Assembly: GCA_036924085.1 (NCBI GenBank)
Contig: JAVGWX010000007.1
Location: 76,136,448 to 76,200,447 of the forward strand
Source of the DNA: Ariolimax columbianus
Taxonomy: Eukaryota > Mollusca > Gastropoda > Stylommatophora > Arionidae
DNA length: 64,000 nt
Reading direction: 5' to 3'
Shown: piece after piece, positions 43,803 to 54,726 of the stretch
Layout: the number at the start of each line of letters is the position of its first letter
Position numbering within the stretch: the stretch's first letter is position 1
Made by a program: the position numbers and the translations under genes
Notes under the pieces: model-generated
Database searches by the model: none
What the model was told of the DNA's origin: nothing
The model's input: only the letters and a program-made list of their open reading frames with translations

Positions 43803-44439
43803 ACCAAAACGGTAGTCGAATATACGAACAACAATTTAATAGAACTTAGTTCACATGAAGAGGAACTCCGAAGTTGAAAGGTTAAGTCGCAATAGCTTTT
43901 TGCAGGCTGGCAGGAAATTTCGGCGGACCAGCGGTTGAGAAACACTGTTTTAATCTATTATTGTCTCCTAACCAAAACAGACACTTTCTGCAAATAGGGC
44001 GAAAGGCTCCAATCTCGTGAAGTTCAGCTATGTACACAGGACCGTGGAAATATGACACATGGTAACCGAAATACTATTACATGTAGCTGATGACCTTGCC
44101 AGGACAATCGCAGAGAAAAGAAACACCACAACATGAATGAACTAACTAATCCATATGGGAACCAGCATCACGTTTCCGTGGAAAGCATCCGTGGAAACAA
44201 GTGTAAGTCGTCGACTAGTGTGAATTCTAGTCAAATCTTTGGCCTGGCGGCATCCAAATTGACTAAAACACGAGAGCAGTTAGAACCGTGGCTTGTTAGG
44301 CGCCATTTTTATGCTCCCCCCCATCTTTACTGAATATGCGGCGCCTCTGAGCCCGCTTGATGGACATGATGTAGACAGCTCTTCTGTACATTCAAAAGCA
44401 ACATTTGAGAGTCCACCGCGAGGACTGCACTCTTTAAAG

Positions 44440-45230
44440 AGGTCACAGAAATCCACCATTAAGCTTAGTCACAATTTGGATCTACATTCTAATATTGGAA
44501 GATGTCATGTATGCACGACTTCAAACGGGCACAACGCTAGTAAAGAAGCACCACCCCCATCTTATACCGTGCAGCACCAGCTCATCAGTCAGAATACATA
44601 ATGCATGTCATGTTTCAGACTGCCTCGAGTGACGCATATCGCGACCCAGATATCAGTCAAGAAGAGCGCCCGCCTCCAATCAGTAGACAGCTTCACGTAC
44701 CTTGACAGCACTCTTTCCAGGGAAATTACTATTGACTGCGAGGTCATTAACATCTCCTAGGTCAATGCTGCCTTTGGGAGGCTACGCAACAGGGTCTGGA
44801 ATCGAAGGGGTCTTAGGCTTGATACGAAACTCAAATTCTACCAAGCTGTAGTGCTCTTCACCGTTCTGTATGTCAGTGAGACGTAGACTGTGTACAGTAG
44901 GAATGCTAGGAAAATAAACCACTTCTATACAAGGTTCCTCCGTAGATTGTTCAAAATAAAGTGGCAACATAAGTTACCAGATACCGAGATCAGCATGAAG
45001 GCAAAAGTGCCGAGCATTTGGGTACGACTGACAAAAGTACCAGATCATCTGTGTAATCCAGGACCTCCAAATGTGACCATAATACCGATTCTCTTTCCAT
45101 CGTTTAGTCTCTCCATTATTCAATCTATAGCCAACAGGTACATAAAGGTCGAGAGAAGGCATCCAGTATCTCACCTCTGCTTACATCCTAAAGCTGTCAG
45201 TGCTCCTTCGTGTACCACTGTGCTAACTGT
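44440..45230 (+). pseudogene. CFDP2-like LINE, RT C-terminal part
   Basis: Broken frames read VDSFTYLDSTLSREITIDCE near 44690-44750, AAFGRLRNRVWNRRGLRLDT near 44770-44825, KFYQAVVLFTVLYVSET near 44830-44880, then NHFYTRFLRRLFKIKWQHK near 44910-44965. This is the usual post-active-site order of RT. Stops and frameshifts throughout. Confidence 0.85.
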
Positions 45231-45764
45231 ATTTACGGGCATAATATGTATGGAGGTCGAGTACTTCTCTGGTATTCTATAATGTCTCAGCAGTAGCCCG
45301 AAAAAGTATGTCGATCCACACTATACAATGTATTGTCGTAGTCTAGTGGATAGGGATGACGTCCAAAGTTTCTTCTACTACGATGCGTAGAGTAGCTATA
45401 ATATGTGCGCTGTCTTGTCTGGCGGAATCCTACCTGTTCCGTTTTTTGAGCTTTTTGTCTGTCCAAAATGATTTAGTTGAATATCTTGTCTGGCACTGAC
45501 TTAAATGTAATTCCCATACACAGTAATTGTTGCAATCTCCCTTTTTTTGGCAACTTTAAAAGATATCGTTCTATTTTTCAGTGTGTGCTGTCTCTTCTTC
45601 CCAGATGTTCTTGAATAATAATTGTAATATATCTGTGGCCGTATCTATATATTATATCTTCTGCTGTTATTCAATCTAGGCCTGCTGCTTTTCCTTTCTT
45701 GAGTTTCAATATGGCATTTATGATTTATATCTTATTTGATGTTGCAGTCTAATTCCAGGGTCTT

Positions 45765-45912
45765 CTCTTCTTCTGCGTTCATTCTCAATCTCCCTCAACC
45801 AAGTCCTGAACAGGGCTGTGCAAGTAGCAGGATGTAGTCCGGAGAACGGATTTGCGTTGTGTTGCTAGTTTACAGTTTGACTGCGAATTTGCACCTTTCG
45901 GTCCGACACACT
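45765..45912 (-). repeat. SINE family C, 3' fragment
   Basis: TTCTTCTGCGTTCATTCTCA, CAGGATGTAGTCCGGAGAAC and TTGCACCTTTCGGTCCGACA match the reversed 3' part of SINE C. It breaks off where a 27-bp array begins. Confidence 0.8.
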
Positions 45913-46050
45913 GTGGTGTTTCTTGCTGCAGAGGTCTGTTTGGTGTTTCTTGGGGCAGAGGTCTATTTGGTGTTTCTTGTGGCACAGGTCTGTTTGGTGT
46001 TTCTTGCTGCAGAGGTATATTTGGTGTTTCTTGTGGCACAGGTCTGTTGA
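45913..46050. repeat. 27-bp minisatellite
   Basis: GGTGTTTCTTG starts at 45915 and 45942 and onward every 27 bp, about five units, alternating CTGCAGAGG and GGCACAGG versions. It lies at the break point of a SINE C fragment. All-frame ORFs on both strands are artefacts. Confidence 0.92.
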
Positions 46051-46136
46051 GGCTTCCTTTGAAATACTCAACCAATCATTTCTGTTGTTCCTCCGAGGAT
46101 GTCAATATTTCTCATTGTCTATCTTTGATTGAATAA

Positions 46137-46138
<2 letters not shown>

Positions 46139-46216
<78 letters not shown>
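46139..46216. repeat. (TA)n microsatellite
   Basis: Thirty-eight or so TA dinucleotides without interruption; the length may be an assembly estimate. Followed by CT-rich repeats at about 46270-46345. Confidence 0.95.
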
Positions 46217-46219
<3 letters not shown>

Positions 46220-46474
46220 CCATTTTCTTTGTTAATGGGTAGAGATATATGATATTTGTCGAGATATATGATATTTGTTATCTCTTTTCTCTCTGTTTCT
46301 ATCTCACTCTCTCTCTCTCCCTCTCCCTCTCTCTCTTTCTCTGCTGCTGCTTTCTCTGTCGAAAATACTAGTACAGTGCTCATCGACCTGGTCGCTAGTG
46401 CCCACTAGTGGGCGATTTTAGCTTTCAGATGGGCGGTAGCAGAATAATTAAAATTATGTATTAAAAACATTATT

Positions 46475-47012
46475 ATTATTATTATTATTATGGCACTGCA
46501 AGAGCTACACAAACTGAAGAAACTATTGCAGAACACACTCAAACCAACTAAAATGAACATTTTGCTGAAAACCTGTGTTTTCCCGTGGCAGAATACGGCT
46601 GCAAAACATGGCTAGTTACCCAAACCTGAAGGAAGAGAATCGAGTCCATCCAATCAAAATATTATAGAAAAGTTCTCTGAACACCATGGAAAGAAAAAAA
46701 TTAAAATGCAGACATTTGACAAGAGTTTAGCATAGAGGAGAACTGATTCATAAATTCCATCATGTACAAAAAATTGAAATAGTTTGGCCACATCGAAAAA
46801 AAACAACGGTCTTGAGAGAATATTAAAGGAAGAAATGGTGGCGAGAAAGATATGTAGAGGCAGCCCAAGAAGACACGAAGATATCAAGCAATGTGTGGGG
46901 TTGACTATGGAACAGGCTGGAGATTTGTCAAGCGATCGAGTTTCTTGAAGACGGACTGTGATTGGAGCGACGTTCTGCAAAGGACCTGCCACATGATCAT
47001 GATGTATTAAAA
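46475..47012 (+). pseudogene. LINE K, 3' half, decayed
   Basis: ELHKLKKLLQNTLKPTKMN near 46500, then a broken GHIEK..NNGLERILKEEM near 46785-46840, and a GSPRRHEDIKQC stretch near 46860. Ends TTCTGCAAAGGACCTGCCACATGATCATGAT-like, matching the other K copies. Confidence 0.8.
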
Positions 47013-48011
47013 ATATAAAAATATACACACTCAGTGGACGATTGTGACATTTTCTTCAAATTATATTTGAGTTGTCGGTAGAGTAAATTTAGCCTCACGA
47101 ATGGTATACAAGTTGGCGAAAAGTATAAATAGGTTGACGATCCTTCTGCCAGTGTGTCAAAATATTCAATTTTATTTGTATGAATACATGTCGTACACTT
47201 TTGTAGTAGCAAAGTGTATCTGTGCTATTCCTTTGGTGACTCGAGTTCGGCAATTGTTGAGTATAGCATTCTTATTTTTTCATTTCTTGTATTTTATATA
47301 ATATCTCTGTTGGGATCCATTCTTTGTGCCAATTTTTTTTTTTTTTAAACCTATAGTTCCAGATCGCTTTAGCTTCTTCCCACGTGATATTAATATCCAT
47401 CTCGTCGTCCTTGTGTAACTCTTGTAGCCATTGGTATCTATTGTTCAGTTGTATGCTATATTCTGTCTTCCTTTCCTGTTATTGTAAACGGTGTATGTTT
47501 TCTCCTTATCATTGTTCCCCTTTGTGTTTTTTTTTTAGTTTGAGCTGCAAGATCCCTCAGCAACATGGGATGGGTTGAGTCTGCGCCTGTACCTCGCTGT
47601 ATTCTTAAATCGTGAAATGTAGCTCTGAACTCGTGATTGACACTAATATAGTCAATCAAGTTTTCTATTATGTGGTCTTGTGGTCTCTATGTGGCCTTTT
47701 GTGCATTCTTGTGTGGAAACATGCTTTTTTAAATTATCATTTTGTTATCGCACATAGCTCTGCAAATATTTCTCCATTTTCATTCATCTGTCTTATTCTT
47801 TGTCTTCCCATAATATGTTCGTAACCCAGGTTGTCTGCTCACATATTAGCATTGAAGTGCATCGTCAGCGTTGTGATCTTTCTTCTCTGTGTGTCGATGA
47901 CCTCTTGCAGGTCTTTATAAAACATATGGTATTTATTCTAATCTTCTGTCACGTTTCTGGTGGTATATCACTGAATGATATGGATGAACAAAAACAACTA
48001 ACAAATCACAA
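47013..48011. other. no recognisable gene
   Basis: AT-rich sequence with an oligo(T) run near 47330. ORFs are short and unremarkable. Confidence 0.5.
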
Positions 48012-48256
48012 GAAGGTTAAGTGGCACGGTTCACAACCCGAAGGTGCTGGGCTCGATTCCCACCACATAACCGGCCGTTACCCCGGGAAAGCAAACCTTT
48101 AGAAAATGCAGGAGGAAGCAGGAGGAAGCAGACCCTTATATAAAATGCACTGGGCCGACAGGCGCAAAATAAAAACCACAATGCAACGTACACCGCCTTG
48201 GGGATTAGAGAAATACGGTGATCGCAAAACAAAACAAAAAGAAAAAAAAAGAAAAT
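48012..48256 (+). mobile_element. SINE family A, copy 2
   Basis: Head: AAGGTTAAGTGGCACGGTTC (A box changed) and GCTGGGCTCGATTCCCA (B box). Body: GGCCGTTACCCCGGGAAAGC, a duplicated GCAGGAGGAA unit, then CACTGGGCCGACAGGCGCAA with a short deletion in the conserved block, and an AAAC/AAAAG tail at 48225-48256. The 5' end is truncated by about 15 bp compared with copy 1. Confidence 0.88.
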
Positions 48257-48679
48257 CATGTTTTGAATTTTGGCGTGATTTGTTGTTTTTGTTCGCTATT
48301 TGTACTCGAAGAAGGTCTTGTTGCCGCAATGTAGTATAGCAAACCCAGTCAACCCAACAATTTGGCGTGGTCAATGGGGCAAATTATTATTAAGGCTTGT
48401 CGCAGATGCATCTTCCTTACCCCTAATTACTTGCCCTCTCACAAAAAAACGTAAATTCAACACGAAAACTTATTTCTTCAGAAATATAAAATAAAAATGT
48501 TTCTTTGCATAACTTGAAAGGATCATTTGAATACACCCTAAACATAAGAGATCCCTTACCGGAGGTTGTTGGCATTTAGTTCTATGTTGCCTCCGTGATC
48601 TAAACCGAAAATTTCATCTCTTGATCAATTGTAAATGTATTTCTCTCCTTAAGCACATCATCTAATTTCTATTGTCTTT
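48257..48679. other. no recognisable gene
   Basis: No coding, RNA or repeat signal that I can support. Confidence 0.5.
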
Positions 48680-49105
48680 GTTCCTATTCCTTGTCTCCTG
48701 TGTCTGATCTCTGACGTCCTGCAGCTTTGTTCTTGTTCCTTGTCTCCTGTAGTGTGTCTGACCTCTGACGTACTGCAGCTTTGTTCTTGTTCCTTGTCTC
48801 CTGTAGTGTGTCTGACCTCTGACGTACTGCAGCTTTGTTCTTGTTCTTCGTCTCTTGTAGTGTGTCTGATCTCTGACGTACTGCAGCTTTGTTCTTGTTC
48901 CTTGTCTCCTGTAGTGTGTCTGATCTCTGACGTACTGCAGCTTTGTTCTTGTTCCTTGTCTCCTGTAGTGTGTCTGACCTCTGACGTACTGCAGCTTTGT
49001 TCTTGTTCTTCGTCTCTTGTAGTGTGTCTGATCTCTGACATACTGCAGCTTTGTTCTTGTTCTTCGTCTCCTGTAGTGTATCTGACCTCTGACGTGCTGG
49101 CAAGC
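48680..49105. repeat. 54-bp minisatellite
   Basis: GCAGCT starts at 48721 and 48775 and onward every 54 bp, about 7.5 units containing TTTGTTCTTGTTCCTTGTCT and GTGTCTGACCTCTGACGTAC. Since 54 is 18 codons, all frames on both strands stay open. The 139-231 codon ORFs are artefacts. Confidence 0.93.
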
Positions 49106-49707
49106 TCTGTTGTTTCTAATTTCGCTGTGGAGTACACATCCCGTTCTAGTGCGATGTGAAATGATCCCTGGTATTTTGCATTCACCTTTTTCTGACAATG
49201 GTTTTACTCGCCATTTTTCCGATATAGGGTTTTGCACACCCTTTACCGACATAGAATTTACTCTGACAAGAGGTAGCGAGACTGATACCTGAACAAAACA
49301 CACTGAAGACCGACAGATACTTACTAGAGTCAGTAACCCAGTGTCAATTAAATCCAATTCGTGTAATCCACCATTTTACTGATGTTTTGACTCACTTTAA
49401 GTTCTGTCATGCAAATCAAAATTACCACTCATAAAGTTAACACAGCGAACTTTACAAACGCTTTGCGTCTGCCTTCCTGCCAAATTTTATCTTTAAAAAA
49501 TCACTTGTTATCTACTTTCTAATCTCTGCCACTTTTCATTGCTGCTGATGAGAGATAATCACGTAATCCTAAACTTTCTTGTTGCATGGAAAACCACATG
49601 ACAGCAGTCGTGATTTAACTACTAACACTACAGAGCTCATTTTCTGAATTCCCGTTTTCTTTCAAAAACACCTCTACTACATTACAGTACTGGTGGATTT
49701 GGTTTTG

Positions 49708-49805
49708 CTATTTCATCCATCCATCCATCCATCTAAACGATCCACCATCCATCTAAACGATCCACCATCCATCTAAACGATCCACCATCCATCTAAACGA
49801 TTATA
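49708..49805. repeat. 20-bp tandem repeat
   Basis: CATCCATC run followed by four units of CCATCCATCTAAACGATCCA. Confidence 0.9.
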
Positions 49806-49934
49806 ACAGTTCGCCCCTACCCACCAATTTCAGCCAGTCGTCTTGGAATGATTTCTAAGTTTGACATGCTTGGTTCACATGTCCATCATTGAGAACAACC
49901 GTAATACCTATGCACAATAACAGTCAATAAAGTC

Positions 49935-50480
49935 ATCCTAATGTAGCATGTCCTTTGTAGAATGTCGCTCCCATCACAGTGTGTCTGAAAGAAACTCGTT
50001 CCCTTGTCAAAACTCCAGCCTCCGCCAGTCATACTCAGGCATTCCTGGATATCTTGGTGCGATCGTCTTCTTGGTCTACCCCTTCCTCTTTTGCCTGGCA
50101 CCATACCTTCCATCACCGTTCTCTCAAGACCATTGTGTCTCTTGATGTGACCAAAGTATTTGCATTTTCTAGCCAACATGGAATTGATAAACCAGTTCTC
50201 CTCTATGCTCAACTCTTGCCGAATGTCTACATTTGTTTTTTTCTCTGTCCATGGTATTTTGAGGATCTTTCTGTACCATTTTGACTCGAAGGATTCGATT
50301 CTTTGTCTAGAAGTTTAGGTAATCGTCCAAAATTCACAGCCATAAGCTGCCACAGGAAAAACTCAGGCTCTCAAGACATTTATTTTTATCATTTTGTTGG
50401 TGATCTGCCATAATTTCTTCAGGCTGTTCAGTCTCTGCATTGCCATGGCTAGTCTTCTTCTGATTTCTTTCGAGCAGTCA
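49935..50480 (-). pseudogene. LINE K, C-terminal part, minus strand
   Basis: Minus-strand frame reads CKYFGHIKRHNGLERTVMEG, then PGKRGRGRPRRRSHQDIQEC, the FGHIKR and GRGRPRRR landmarks of LINE ORF2 C-termini. Upstream (to 50480) RT C-terminal remnants follow. The 3' end (49938-49965 reversed) matches the K ends at 43485 and 47000. Confidence 0.86.
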
Positions 50481-50764
50481 ATAATAATATATTGTAATTT
50501 ATGTCTGTTATCTAGTCAACTTTCCTTTGACCTCATTTCAGACAATGACTAAATTACATTAGGAACAAGGCCGGGCTTTATGAACTTTGGATTAGCCATT
50601 GTTTCTCATCCATCTCCTTGCTTCCGACGTATTTGGTTTAAAGTGATCTGTTTGAATCAGAATAAAGACAGTTTCATTTTGCTTTTAATGGCCACTTGGT
50701 TCGGGATCCATGATTAGGAGCATCCATGTGATCGTGTCGGGACTCCTGACTCTATCCTAGTAGG

Positions 50765-50840
50765 CGTCGTTCTGTTTTTGTTCTGGTGTGATCACTGTGT
50801 CATTACCTACATATGTTTTTATCGACTGTTGACCTTCAGT
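50765..50840 (+). repeat. dispersed repeat J, fragment
   Basis: GTGTGATCACTGTGTCATTA then CCTACATATGTTTTTATCGAC resembles 1615-1655 and 23780-23825. Confidence 0.5.
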
Positions 50841-50913
50841 ACCTCTGCAGCTTCGACTTATTGATTTGTAAGCAACAGTAATAAGTAACTAGTAATTCTA
50901 GTCAATAAGTTAT

Positions 50914-51291
50914 TATTTACGTTCTTCTTCTTCTTCGTTCGTTCTCAATCTCCCACTACCAAACCCTGAAAGGGCTTAAGTAGCAGAATGTAGTCCAGAG
51001 AACGGAATGCGTTGTGTCGTAGTTTACAGCTTGGCTGCGATATTTGCACCTTTCGGTCCAACACATCCGACTTCAGCAAGCATTTTTTGAGTACCGGGTT
51101 AGCATTCCCTCTTCGATCCCTTCTCCTTAGCCAGTCTTCCCTGCTGCAGACTGTTATCCAGGATCACCGCGTGGAGGTGTAGAAGGGTCTTGGCAGCTAT
51201 GGTTCACTGGCACTGACGCTAGCAGTCAGCTATGGGTCGCTGACCACTGCAGCTCATGCGCTGCTCAGCATCTTGATCCCTATTTACGTTC
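50914..51291 (-). mobile_element. SINE family C, copy 3, with target duplications
   Basis: The element itself is 50925-51280 on the minus strand. TATTTACGTTC is duplicated at 50914-50924 and 51281-51291. The tail is (GAA)n after GAACGAAC. The conserved block lies near 51050-51085. Confidence 0.92.
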
Positions 51292-52261
51292 AACTTTATT
51301 CGGGCCAGCAATATAAAACAGTAGCACTCAATGTCATTTACCAGAACTGTAACTGTAATATTATTCCATTCTCTACGCTTGCAAATCGAGAAGGTTTCAC
51401 CTTCTGGTGACGTATTGTCTTTCACTGGGTTAGTCTCGTTGAACACGCGTAACATTTCATCGGTGACTACACTGTATTTAAAATGGGTGACTGCTGAGCT
51501 AGCAAAACTAGACGTGCCTGTCAGTCATTTGTAGACAGGTGTGTTAGGTCAGTTACAAACCTCTTACATCGAGCACAGCCAGATATTGTTTTCGAAGTGG
51601 AATTACTAGTGTGCTGTTAGTGACAGTGTATTAGCTATTTACTGCGAAAAAAGTACAGAACTGTGTACAATGTGTAAAAGTAGTTTCTGGTCAAGGAGCG
51701 CTTAGCGTAAGCATTAATTTCACAACTTCTCATTGGACTAGATCTGTTCAAGTGTGCATTTTGAAATTTGAAATAATATCGTCAAAAGACTAGTCTAAAT
51801 TATCGTTACCAAGTTCGCTTTTGCAAATCGTTCTCAATTTCGGAAGGAAGAATTAAAAAGCACATCTACTTTAATGATAAACTTTTATTTCCAGACTATT
51901 CGCATGACTTGCATTAGGAATGTTCACCAATGTAGATCTTGACTGTTACTGTGTAGGATTATACACATTGTTTAGGAAAGGTCGCTGTCAGGGAATGTCG
52001 CAAATTTTGGCAGTAAAATTAAGACAACACTGACTTGAGCGCGAGATATTTTTTAAGCCCGACACAGTTGTCGTTGGTCCTGTTGTTATCCGGCACCAGC
52101 TGCTTCACACCACTTCCAGCTGCTCTTCCCACCTGCTATCCAGTGGAGCGGTTACCCCCACGATGTCGTCATCACTTCCTAGAGTAGCCATAACGAGGCT
52201 CAGCTCCAGCTGTACCCATCTTGCAGGTAAACTCGTCGCCTGTTCTGTTTTGATATCATTG
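51292..52261. other. no recognised gene; weak exon candidate near 52090-52224
   Basis: Mostly AT-rich. Around 52090-52224 a GC-richer stretch with an open, Ser-rich frame ends in CATCTTGCAG followed by GTAAACTC, which could be an exon with a 5' splice site. I cannot match it to a protein. Confidence 0.3.
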
Positions 52262-52825
52262 TATTTTGTTCAATACTCTAGACATGAGCAAGAAAGTGAT
52301 TGTCAAACTGTATAAAGCATTAGTTAGACCTAGATTAGAGTACTGTGTACATGTGTGAAGTCATTTTCGTAGAGGACCATGCTAGAAAGGATACAAAAAA
52401 GAGCGTTAAAGCTGATAGTGGAATTCCAGAATTACAGTTGTGAAAAAAGACACAGAAAATCCGGCCTACAGTGTCTAGAAAAAAGAAGAATTCAAAGCGA
52501 CTAATTACAATTTTATAAGATAATAAAAGGAACTTATAAATTAGACCATAACAAGTTTTATCAAAATACAACCACCTACAAGAACAAGAGGACATATTTA
52601 CAAATTAACTACAGAAAGGTCCAGATTAGATATTAGGAAATAATTTTTTAGTCAAAGAATGGGTGAATGCTTGGAATGTATTAGGAAGTAGTGAAGCCAA
52701 GGGCAATTAATACATTTAAGAATAGACTGGTTGCGCATAGCTTTTAGAGCAAGGAACGGTAAATGGAACTGTTTGTATACAGACTCTGCAGTCTTCTAAG
52801 CCAGTATGAAGACGTAAAGTTCAGT
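52262..52825 (+). pseudogene. LINE H, 3' fragment
   Basis: Begins within the RT C-terminus, VKLYKALVRPRLEYCVHV near 52293-52350, then ML-ERIQKRALKLIVEFQ, and runs into the 3' UTR shared with 20030-20345 and 55600-55875. Stops interrupt it. Confidence 0.85.
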
Positions 52826-52848
52826 AACCCTGTAACAAAAGCCTCTTA

Positions 52849-52965
52849 CAGTGAGATATAATCTATTTAGAAGTAATTTTATAGCAACAAGAGACCCTGA
52901 CAGTGAGATATAATCTATTTAGAAGTAATTTTATAGCAACAAGAGACCCTGACAGTGAGATATAG
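52849..52965. repeat. 52-bp tandem repeat
   Basis: CAGTGAGATATA starts at 52849, 52901 and 52953, with TTTAGAAGTAATTTTATAGC between. Two and a fraction units, directly after LINE H. Confidence 0.9.
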
Positions 52966-53204
52966 GCCATAAACGTATGTCAGATATTTACAACGATGTA
53001 GCGACAAATTGTGAAAGACATGGCACTGCTGTTTAACTGTATTTGTCCTGTGCACAATAAAAAAAAATGTACCTCGAAGCGATGACTACATGAGTTGTAG
53101 TATTTCAAAAATGAAACTAGCATTATTGAGTTGATTTCCAAAAGCTTTGTAAGTATGAAGAATAAAGCCGCATGCCCCTATATTCACAACTTGTTATACA
53201 GCCT

Positions 53205-53582
53205 AGGTTTTTTTGGCTTGGCTTGGCTTCGTTCGTTCTCAATCTCCCGCTACCAAACCCTGAAAGGGCTTAAGTAACAGAATGTAGTCCAGAGAACGGA
53301 ATGCGTTGTGTTGTAGTTTACAGCTTGACTGTGATATGTGCACCTTTCGGTCCAACACATCCGACTTCAGCAAGGATTTTTTGAGTACCGGGTTAGCATT
53401 TCCTCTTCGATCCCTTCTCCTTAGCCAGTTTGCCCTGCTGCAGCATGTTATCCAGGATCACCGCGTGGAGGTGTAGAAGGGTCTTGGCAGCTTTGGTTCG
53501 CTGGCCCTGACGCTAGCAGTCAGCTATGGGTCGCTGACCGCTGCAGCTCATGCGCTGCTCAGTATCTTGATTCCAGGTTTTT
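53205..53582 (-). mobile_element. SINE family C, copy 4, with target duplications
   Basis: The element is 53213-53574, minus strand. AGGTTTTT flanks it at 53205-53212 and 53575-53582. Here the tail after GAACGAA is GCCAAGCCAAGCC, not GAA repeats. Otherwise over 90 percent like copy 3. Confidence 0.88.
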
Positions 53583-53807
53583 ATTTTGTATCCAAGATGT
53601 AACAACACTCAAAGTCATGTCGAGGTTTAGAACCTTTGGTGAGGACGCCAGTATCCAAACCGTTCTATCAGACACAATCTACACTTTGTTGCAGTATTTA
53701 GTCATACTTCTCAACATTTCTTTTCATCCACCGAGCTCAGTATCAACACGGACAGGAAAAAGACATAATATATTCCATTATATAGTTCCTGGGAAGAACG
53801 CGCTGCT

Positions 53808-54650
53808 TGCCATAGACAGCTTATAATCCAGATGAGAATAAATCACCTAATAAATATTATTAAAAGATGCCATAGACAGCTTATAATCCAGATGAGAATA
53901 AATCACCTAATAAATATTATTAAAAGATGCCATAGACAGCTTATAATCCAGATGAGAATAAATCACCTAATAAATATTATTAAAAGATGCCATAGACAGC
54001 TTATAATCCAGATGAGAATAAATCACCTAATAAATATTATTAAAAGATGCCATAGACAGCTTATAATCCAGATGAGAATAAATCACCTAATAAATATTAT
54101 TAAAAGATGCCATAGACAGCTTATAATCCAGATGAGAATAAATCACCTAATAAATATTATTAAAAGATGCCATAGACAGCTTATAATCCAGATGAGAATA
54201 AATCACCTAATAAATATTATTAAAAGATGCCATAGACAGCTTATAATCCAGATGAGAATAAATCACCTAATAAATATTATTAAAAGATGCCATAGACAGC
54301 TTATAATCCAGATGAGAATAAATCACCTAATAAATATTATTAAAAGATGCCATAGACAGCTTATAATCCAGATGAGAATAAATCACCTAATAAATATTAT
54401 TAAAAGATGCCATAGACAGCTTATAATCCAGATGAGAATAAATCACCTAATAAATATTATTAAAAGATGCCATAGACAGCTTATAATCCAGATGAGAATA
54501 AATCACCTAATAAATATTATTAAAAGATGCCATAGACAGCTTATAATCCAGATGAGAATAAATCACCTAATAAATATTATTAAAAGATGCCATAGACAGC
54601 TTATAATCCAGATGAGAATAAATCACCTAATAAATATTATTAAAAGATCA
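53808..54650 (+). repeat. 60-bp perfect minisatellite, 14 copies
   Basis: Every 60-base line from 53821 to 54600 is identical (the last unit is partial). The unit includes TTATAATCCAGATGAGAATA, AATCACCTAATAAATATTAT and TAAAAGATGCCATAGACAGC. Sixty bases is 20 codons, so a 297-codon ORF of MRINHLINIIKRCHRQ repeats spans it; I see no reason to believe it is translated. Zero divergence between units means very recent expansion or an assembly estimate of copy number. Confidence 0.96.
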
Positions 54651-54726
54651 CTACTAATTTGGAAGACAACGAAGACAGGCAACATTTATCCATTATATTT
54701 GCAAGTAGGGGCGTGGGGAATCTAGG

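Noticed and set aside
48658..49357. 231-codon Arg/Thr-rich protein
   Set aside because: A 54-bp repeat keeps all minus-strand frames open. No other support.
53808..54650. CRISPR array
   Set aside because: Units are contiguous and identical with no variable spacers, in animal DNA with no cas genes.
53832..54725. 297-codon protein with 20-residue repeats
   Set aside because: Caused by a 60-bp perfect minisatellite. No signal peptide, family or splice context, and neighbouring DNA is LINE and repeat sequence.
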